DNA from: Bacteroidales bacterium
GTDB lineage: Bacteria; Bacteroidota; Bacteroidia; Bacteroidales; UBA12170
Assembly (NCBI GenBank): GCA_016744655.1
Contig: JADGDY010000024.1
Span: forward strand, 1 to 40,220
Direction: 5' to 3'
Length of the DNA stretch: 40,220 bases
Under the pieces are notes generated by a model, which was given only the letters and a program-made list of their open reading frames with translations, had not been told where the DNA came from and did not search any database. Of the stretch, positions 35,413-40,220 are shown piece by piece. The first letter of the stretch is position 1, and each line of letters starts with the position of its first letter. Made by a program: the position numbers and the translations under genes.

Positions 35413-35420
35413 ATAAATTA

Positions 35421-35540
35421 ACCAAAAAGACACAGAGACACAAAGATACACTAAGACCTCATTAATTTTACTTTGGTTTTAGTTCGAGTGCTTATAGAAT
35501 TAATCTTTGTGTGCCTTAGAGTCTTAGAGCCTTTTTGGCA
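35421..35540. repeat. scoA-scoB spacer with inverted CTTAGTG/CTTTGTG copies
   Basis: 35421-35457 reads AAAAAGACACAGAGACACAA then a CTAAGACC tail, the minus-strand form. 35500-35540 reads CTTTGTGTGCCTTAGAGTCT then TAGAGCCTTTTTGGCA, the plus-strand form. They run nearly from the scoA stop to the scoB start. Confidence 0.6.
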
Positions 35541-35557
35541 TATAAAACTTAAAAACA

Positions 35558-36214
35558 ATGAGTCTAGATAAAAACGGAATAGCAAAAAGAATAGCACAAG
35601 AATTGCAAGATGGATATTATGTAAATCTGGGTATTGGAATTCCAACCTTGGTAGCCAACTATGTACCTGATGGAATGGATGTGGTTTTGCAATCAGAGAA
35701 TGGACTACTAGGAATTGGACCTTTCCCTGAAAAAGGAAAAGCAGATGCTGATTTAATCAATGCAGGAAAACAAACAGTGACCACAATAGCTGGTTCTTCT
35801 TTTTTTGATTCCTCATTAAGTTTTGCAATGATTAGAGGAGGTCATATCGATTTAACTGTGCTTGGCGCATTTGAAGTGACTGATAAAGGAGACATCAGCT
35901 CCTGGAAAATTCCCGGTAAAATGGTAAAAGGGATGGGGGGAGCTATGGATTTAGTAGCAGCAGCCAAAAATATTATTGTGGCAACTACACATACCGATAG
36001 AAATGGAAATCCAAAACTAAAGGCAGCTTGTAGCTTACCATTAACGGGTGTCAACTGTGTGAAGAAAATAGTTTCCGATTTGGCAGTGATAGAAATAACA
36101 GAAAAAGGATTCAAACTTCTAGAAAGAGCACCTGGAGTTTCTGTGGAAGAAATAGTTGAAAAGACCGGAGCACCTCTTGTTATTGATGGTGAAATTCCTG
36201 AAATGCAGATTTAA
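35558..36214 (+). CDS. scoB: 3-oxoacid CoA-transferase subunit B
   Basis: The 218-residue protein has YYVNLGIGIPTLVANYV at the N-terminus and the catalytic Glu47 in SENGLLGIGPFP, which forms the gamma-glutamyl-CoA thioester intermediate in this family. GGHIDLTVLGAFEVTDKGDISSWKIPGKMVKGMGGAMDL follows in pieces typical of ScoB/AtoA. It is the partner of the alpha subunit just upstream. A bidirectional hairpin follows. Confidence 0.95.
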   Translation: MSLDKNGIAKRIAQELQDGYYVNLGIGIPTLVANYVPDGMDVVLQSENGLLGIGPFPEKGKADADLINAGKQTVTTIAGSSFFDSSLSFAMIRGGHIDLTVLGAFEVTDKGDISSWKIPGKMVKGMGGAMDLVAAAKNIIVATTHTDRNGNPKLKAACSLPLTGVNCVKKIVSDLAVIEITEKGFKLLERAPGVSVEEIVEKTGAPLVIDGEIPEMQI

Positions 36215-36235
36215 TAAAGCTTTAATTTTATCCAG

Positions 36236-36267
36236 TTCTAGGAATTTCTAATTGCATTTTCCTAGAA
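36236..36267. terminator. Bidirectional terminator between convergent scoB and barrel gene
   Basis: TTCTAGGAA and TTCCTAGAA are exact complements 14 bases apart. The stop codon of the minus-strand barrel gene lies in the right arm. Confidence 0.65.
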
Positions 36268-37200
36268 ATAAAACTTCAACATTAGCATTATATTATTAAT
36301 GTATCCATCATCATCTATGCTATTGATGTGAATATTATAGAGTGTATATTGGAGTCCAAGTTCAAATTCCTTAGAACCAGTATACCCAACTTTTGCATTA
36401 ATTAAATTTGAATAGCCATCGTTATTCATCACCACTTCGGGTGCTGAAGATATGCTATAACCTAAACCAAAACCTAAAGGAATTTCGGTACTTGGTCTTA
36501 AATCGGCTTCCGCTGAAAACCCTCCAGAAATATATGCATCACTACTACCTCTTTCAAAACTTTCACCATAACCTACTTCACCATGAAACTGAATACCATA
36601 AGTAGGATTAAATGCATAAGCTCCTAATAAACCGACTTCCAAACTCATAGCAGGGACTTTCTTAATTACAGAAGGGTTTGGATTATTATCAATGATTTCT
36701 TCTACATATTCCAGTACATTTATAAAATTACCTGTAAGGTTTTGTGCATTTATCTTTGTCGACAAATTCAACTTTTTGCTCTGCATTAGCCTTAGAATAA
36801 TTCCTATTTCGCCACCGCTCATGGTATTCACTCCATCCGCTAATATCATCGACATGTCGGTTCCAACTCTTCCGGTCATATCGTAGGTAAAGTACATGGC
36901 CATCCAAGGAGTAAATCGTTGTTGGTACTCCACATGGGCATTAAAAAACATGATTCGTCCTTTAAACCCAAAAATATGATAATCTCCTACTTTAATTCCA
37001 GGGATATCAAGAACCGATGTGGCGCCAAAACCTAGGTTTGCTTGCAATGATGTGTTTATAAAGGAACTCTTAAAGTGACTTGCTGTTAGAAAGTGATGAC
37101 CATTTAGAACAGGGACTTTAATTTGATTTTTGTTTTCCTGAGCCCAGATTTTAGTTAAGCCAAGAACAAGAATAATACTGATAAGAATATATTTTTTCAT
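36262..37200 (-). CDS. Outer-membrane beta-barrel protein of unknown function
   Basis: The 312-residue product begins with a signal peptide (MKKYILISIILVLGLTKIWAQ) and then alternates polar and aromatic strands (YHIFGFKGRIMFFNAHVEYQ, AMSLEVGLLGAYAF, FELGLQYTLYNIHIN) and ends MLMLKFYF, with a terminal aromatic as expected of a BAM substrate. I do not recognise a named family. It lies five bases downstream of a PorT-like barrel gene on the same strand, so the two form an operon and may act together at the surface. Confidence 0.8.
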   Translation of the reverse strand: MKKYILISIILVLGLTKIWAQENKNQIKVPVLNGHHFLTASHFKSSFINTSLQANLGFGATSVLDIPGIKVGDYHIFGFKGRIMFFNAHVEYQQRFTPWMAMYFTYDMTGRVGTDMSMILADGVNTMSGGEIGIILRLMQSKKLNLSTKINAQNLTGNFINVLEYVEEIIDNNPNPSVIKKVPAMSLEVGLLGAYAFNPTYGIQFHGEVGYGESFERGSSDAYISGGFSAEADLRPSTEIPLGFGLGYSISSAPEVVMNNDGYSNLINAKVGYTGSKEFELGLQYTLYNIHINSIDDDGYINNIMLMLKFYF

Positions 37201-37205
37201 AATGG

Positions 37206-37847
37206 CTATTTATTGGGGTTAATAAGTGGAATTTCGATACCTGCTAAAGCTTTTATTCCTGAGGATTTTACTCGAGGCAAAATATTTGCTTTTAAAGGGT
37301 CATCGGTAATATTTACTAATCCTTGAGTATACCTGACCTCAATAAAGAGTCTGGGGTAGCCAAGTGGAATTCTTAATCCAGCACCAAATTGTAGAGATAC
37401 GTTCATTTCCATTATACTTACATCTAAGTCTTGTGAAATATCTTTACTTTTTAATTCTTTACTCATTAAATAAGCAGTTTCAACACCAGCTAAAGCATAA
37501 AACCTTTGGTTGGTACTGGTCATTTTGAATAATAGAGGCAGGGAAAAGTAGTTGAGTCTAAGACTTAAACTGTCCACTAAATCTTTAGAATAGGAAACGT
37601 TGTAAAATAGTTTTGTTCCTTCTTGCGAATAAGAAGGTTGAATGCTTAGCGATGTAGATTTGGTAAGCTTTAAATCGAATTGTGCTCCGACATTTAATCC
37701 AATTAAGCTTTTGTATTTGGCATCAACGGGAGCATCCCCAGATAATTTAGAGTTATTTATCCCTCCAAAAACTCCAACATACGACTGACTATGTCCTATT
37801 AGACATACGGAGAGTAAAAGGAAAATTGTGAGTAATGATTTTTTCAT
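37206..37847 (-). CDS. PorT-like outer-membrane beta-barrel protein
   Basis: The 213-residue product has a signal peptide (MKKSLLTIFLLLSVCLIGHSQ) followed by YVGVFGGINNSKLSGD, LIGLNVGAQFDLKLTKSTSLSIQP and SYSQEGTKLFYN, the repeating pattern of the OMP_b-brl_2 (PorT-like) family. These are small eight- to ten-stranded barrels of mostly unknown function; true PorT belongs to T9SS, but family membership alone does not show a T9SS role. It is the first gene of a two-gene operon. Confidence 0.82.
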   Translation of the reverse strand: MKKSLLTIFLLLSVCLIGHSQSYVGVFGGINNSKLSGDAPVDAKYKSLIGLNVGAQFDLKLTKSTSLSIQPSYSQEGTKLFYNVSYSKDLVDSLSLRLNYFSLPLLFKMTSTNQRFYALAGVETAYLMSKELKSKDISQDLDVSIMEMNVSLQFGAGLRIPLGYPRLFIEVRYTQGLVNITDDPLKANILPRVKSSGIKALAGIEIPLINPNK

Positions 37848-37884
37848 AAAGTGGGTTTTTCAAAATATGATTGATTTTGTTCAT

Positions 37885-37892
37885 CAAATATA
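37885..37892 (-). promoter_or_regulatory. -7 box for the PorT-like operon
   Basis: TATATTTG on the minus strand matches TAnnTTTG, 37 bases before the ATG at 37847. No clear -33 element. Confidence 0.4.
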
Positions 37893-37941
37893 CTCATTTT
37901 GAATAGTAACACCTTATAAAATCGATGGAATTAAACCTTTT

Positions 37942-39258
37942 CTATCGAGCTAAAGCAATTTTAGGCTTTTTATTTTTTATTTTTTTATCCTTTGAAGCTT
38001 TTAGTAGTTGCTGATATTTGTCTCTTTTAACAGCAATATAGGCTGCGTAATCTTTCATTTCAATTAAGCCAATATCATCCTTAGCCATAAAATCAAACTG
38101 AAGAAAGAATCCTACTATATCTACCTTGTTCACCTTGTCCTTCTTTCCTTTTCCTACATAAATAGTAACCCAAGGTGTAGGTGATAATTCTTTAGCTTCA
38201 GGAAGTTCTATGTTTTCAGGCTCCTCCGAAAGATAGTTAGGAAGTTTGTCTAGTTGACTTCTAATAATTACTGCGGTTCCAGTGGCTTTCATTCTTGCAG
38301 TTCTCCCATTACGGTGTGTGAAAACAGTTTCTTGAGGAGGGATTTGATAATGAATCACATAGTCTAAATCAGGAATGTCGATTCCACGAGAAGCAATATC
38401 GGTAGCAATGAGTATACGAGAACTCCCATTCCTGAACTTGGTTAACTCCAATTCTCGTTGGTCTTGTTCTAGCCCGCCATGGAAGATAGAGTAGGAGATT
38501 TTAAAAATATTTAAATACTCCGATATTCTATCACAGGCATCTCTATGGTTCACAAAAACCAATGCATTTTCACCATCCTCTAAAGTGTTAATGAGTTGGA
38601 TAAGTCCCTCAGGTTTTTCTTCTTTAGAAACGAGCATTTGTTTCAAGGTTAAATCTATGCTTTTTTCTTCACCAAAATCTAAAGTAGTCGGGTTCTTTAG
38701 TTTTAAATATTCTGGAACTTCAATGCGCTGGGTAGCGGAAACCAATAACTGCCTTTTAATATTTACTAAAGCCCTTCGTATAAACTCCATTTGTTTTGAA
38801 AAACCAAGTTCTAAGGATTTATCAAATTCATCAAAAACAACTTGCTCAATACAACTGGCATCTATGGTCTCTCTTTCCATATGATCCTGAACTCTTCCTG
38901 GAGTTCCAATCAAAATTCCTGGTGGATGAGAAAAATTCTTTCTTTCCACAGAAAATGGATGACCGCCATATGCAACATTTATTTTCCAACCGGTTTTCAT
39001 TTGTTTTAATACACTTTCCACTTGCAATACTAATTCTCTAGTGGGTACTAAGATTAACGCCTGAACACCTTCTTTTTTTCTTACTCTTGGTAAAATACTT
39101 AAAAGATAAGCCACTGTTTTTCCACTTCCAGTTGGGGCTAACAATAATAGATTATCATTTATATTAGCGGCTTCCATGGTAGAGATTTGCATATTATTAA
39201 ACTCGGTAAAACCTAAGTTTTTTAGAATGTCTTGTTGTGCTTGTTTTGATAAAATCAT
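37942..39258 (-). CDS. DbpA-like DEAD-box RNA helicase with DEFD motif II
   Basis: The 438-residue protein has motif I APTGSGKT, Ia PTRELVLQ, Ib TPGRVQDHM, motif II DEFDKSLELGF in place of DEAD, motif III SAT, DIASRGIDI and motif VI HRNGRTARM. The last 75 residues (WVTIYVGKGKKDKVNKVDIVG, then DIGLIEMKDYAAYIAV, then a Lys-rich tail) match the DbpA/CsdA RNA-binding domain (PF03880), which in DbpA binds 23S rRNA hairpin 92. A role in large-subunit assembly is likely from family knowledge. Asp and Glu of motif II that bind Mg-ATP are kept; only Ala is replaced by Phe. The start codon lies five bases past the -7 box. Confidence 0.88.
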   Translation of the reverse strand: MILSKQAQQDILKNLGFTEFNNMQISTMEAANINDNLLLLAPTGSGKTVAYLLSILPRVRKKEGVQALILVPTRELVLQVESVLKQMKTGWKINVAYGGHPFSVERKNFSHPPGILIGTPGRVQDHMERETIDASCIEQVVFDEFDKSLELGFSKQMEFIRRALVNIKRQLLVSATQRIEVPEYLKLKNPTTLDFGEEKSIDLTLKQMLVSKEEKPEGLIQLINTLEDGENALVFVNHRDACDRISEYLNIFKISYSIFHGGLEQDQRELELTKFRNGSSRILIATDIASRGIDIPDLDYVIHYQIPPQETVFTHRNGRTARMKATGTAVIIRSQLDKLPNYLSEEPENIELPEAKELSPTPWVTIYVGKGKKDKVNKVDIVGFFLQFDFMAKDDIGLIEMKDYAAYIAVKRDKYQQLLKASKDKKIKNKKPKIALAR

Positions 39259-39262
39259 TCGG

Positions 39263-39270
39263 CAAAGGTA
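39263..39270 (-). promoter_or_regulatory. -7 box directly abutting the DbpA-like gene
   Basis: TACCTTTG on the minus strand ends four bases before the ATG at 39258. If used, transcription starts at or beside the start codon and the mRNA is leaderless. Confidence 0.45.
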
Positions 39271-40220
39271 GTTTATACCAACTAAAAAATCGTATGAAGA
39301 GTAAATATATTGAAATATGTTTTTCTTTTAATTAAAAGTTATTGCAGGCTTCCTTATTTTTCTTGCATTTAAGATTAGACTTAAAGGCTAGGGTATTCTA
39401 TGATTTTTAATATCTAGGCAAAATATAAAAAATAAAGTGAAAGTATTTGAAGTTATTCCTTTTTAGATCACCTTTTAGAAATTTTACTAGAATTTGTATC
39501 AGTTAATAATTCATGTTTGTTTCTCCTTTTTGAAGGCCAATTTCTTTAATATTGATATTTTTATTTTTTCCATATTTTGAAATCATTAAATTCAACATCT
39601 TGCCCATTCTTACCACTTTCAATGAAGAATTTGAAGGTTCTGTGTTTACCCATCTATCTAATCAGGTCCTAAGAATTGAAATTGCTTCATCTCAGATAAT
39701 AAAGAACCTTGTGGTATCTAGATCTGCTAAAAGGTTTTTTTAGTTATAATATTGTGGTTTCATTTTTCCACAACAGAACTAGATGAGTTTAATACGTTGC
39801 CAAGTCTTATAATTTGATATTCGTATTTGTCTAAATTCATTCTTACTTATTCAAAAAATAATTTTTCAACCAAATATTTCGGAGCTGCATAAAAATCAGA
39901 TATATTCGTTGTAATACCTGTGCTCGAAGTTATAACAAACTTTGTATTGTTTTGAGTGAGTTTTCCTCGTTTAAGAATACTACTTTTGATGATGCCATGT
40001 GATAGATCCTAGAGCATTCTTTGGTGGCTATAAATACAAGGCAAAATTTGTTTATTGAGCAAGGAAATATCTCAATTTATCCCTGATGTTTTTTGTGCAA
40101 TTTAAGTAGCTGCTCTTCATTGTAAGCACATCTTTACAAAGCCCTTGGCCAATAATCTCTAATCTGTAGATGCATCGGGGATAGAATGAAGGAATATGCT
40201 TTTACCTGGGGAGGTCCTGA
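39271..40220. other. 950-base region without a supportable gene
   Basis: No frame over about 60 codons looks coding on either strand. A plus frame at 39552-39743 and minus fragments around 39850-40220 have runs of plausible residues but are broken by stops and show no motif I know. A decayed gene or mobile element remnant is possible but unproven. No tRNA, CRISPR or strong terminator is seen. Confidence 0.5.

Noticed and set aside
39552-39743. 63-codon plus-strand frame
   Set aside because: No motif, no promoter or terminator fitting it, and composition like random AT-rich DNA.
1-40220. tRNA genes
   Set aside because: I looked through the intergenic regions for cloverleaf ends with GGTTCRA and saw none. 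A tRNAscan run would be decisive.

Overview
The window looks like chromosomal DNA of a low-GC member of the Bacteroidota. The signs are a type IX secretion sorting domain, an outer-membrane beta-barrel TonB receptor, a PorT-type barrel protein, an alternative GlmU-like protein, a type B L31, and many start regions preceded by the Bacteroidota -7 box TAnnTTTG. The order or family cannot be resolved from sequence alone.

Layout. 1-3100: 5' part of a LytS-type sensor kinase (minus) and a TonB-type outer-membrane receptor (plus). 3117-8690: a minus-strand methionine/threonine operon, metY-metX-thrA. It is preceded by an elaborate leader with two tandem Met-rich short ORFs, each followed by an intrinsic terminator; this is the most interesting part of the window. 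8693-14260: a T9SS cargo protein, a YwbE protein, a DEAD-box helicase, an ADP-forming acyl-CoA synthetase and the SRP RNA (ffs, minus). 14409-20274: rseC-like, LuxC-type acyl-CoA reductase, L31, a GlmU-like sugar nucleotidyltransferase and Lon. 20293-25904: ComEC, a class C26 glutamine-amidotransferase-like lipoprotein, a thioesterase, a glycosyltransferase and an unknown membrane-anchored protein. 26375-36214: a plus-strand leucine/branched-acyl-CoA catabolism cluster with methylcrotonyl-CoA carboxylase beta and alpha, acetyl-CoA synthetase, enoyl-CoA hydratase, acyl-CoA dehydrogenase and a two-subunit 3-oxoacid CoA-transferase. 36262-39258: two outer-membrane barrel genes and a DbpA-like helicase (minus). 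The last 950 bases hold no gene I can support.

How the parts work together. metY, metX and thrA take aspartate semialdehyde to homoserine, then O-acetylhomoserine, then homocysteine. The leader in front of them reads as a two-stage ribosome-mediated attenuator sensing charged Met-tRNA. Leader 2 carries 13 Met codons in 30. Its last sense codons can form a 13-bp helix with the 5' half of its own terminator, which is the expected architecture of an antiterminator. The catabolic cluster turns leucine-derived acyl-CoA into acetoacetate and acetyl-CoA and reactivates both acids, although no HMG-CoA lyase is present here.

Two dispersed intergenic repeat families link the metabolic regions: a 121-123 bp element in three copies (after the Met attenuators, and as an inverted pair flanking part of the catabolic cluster) and a degenerate CTTAGTG/CTTTGTG repeat that sits in operon spacers, often in inverted pairs running from stop codon to next start.
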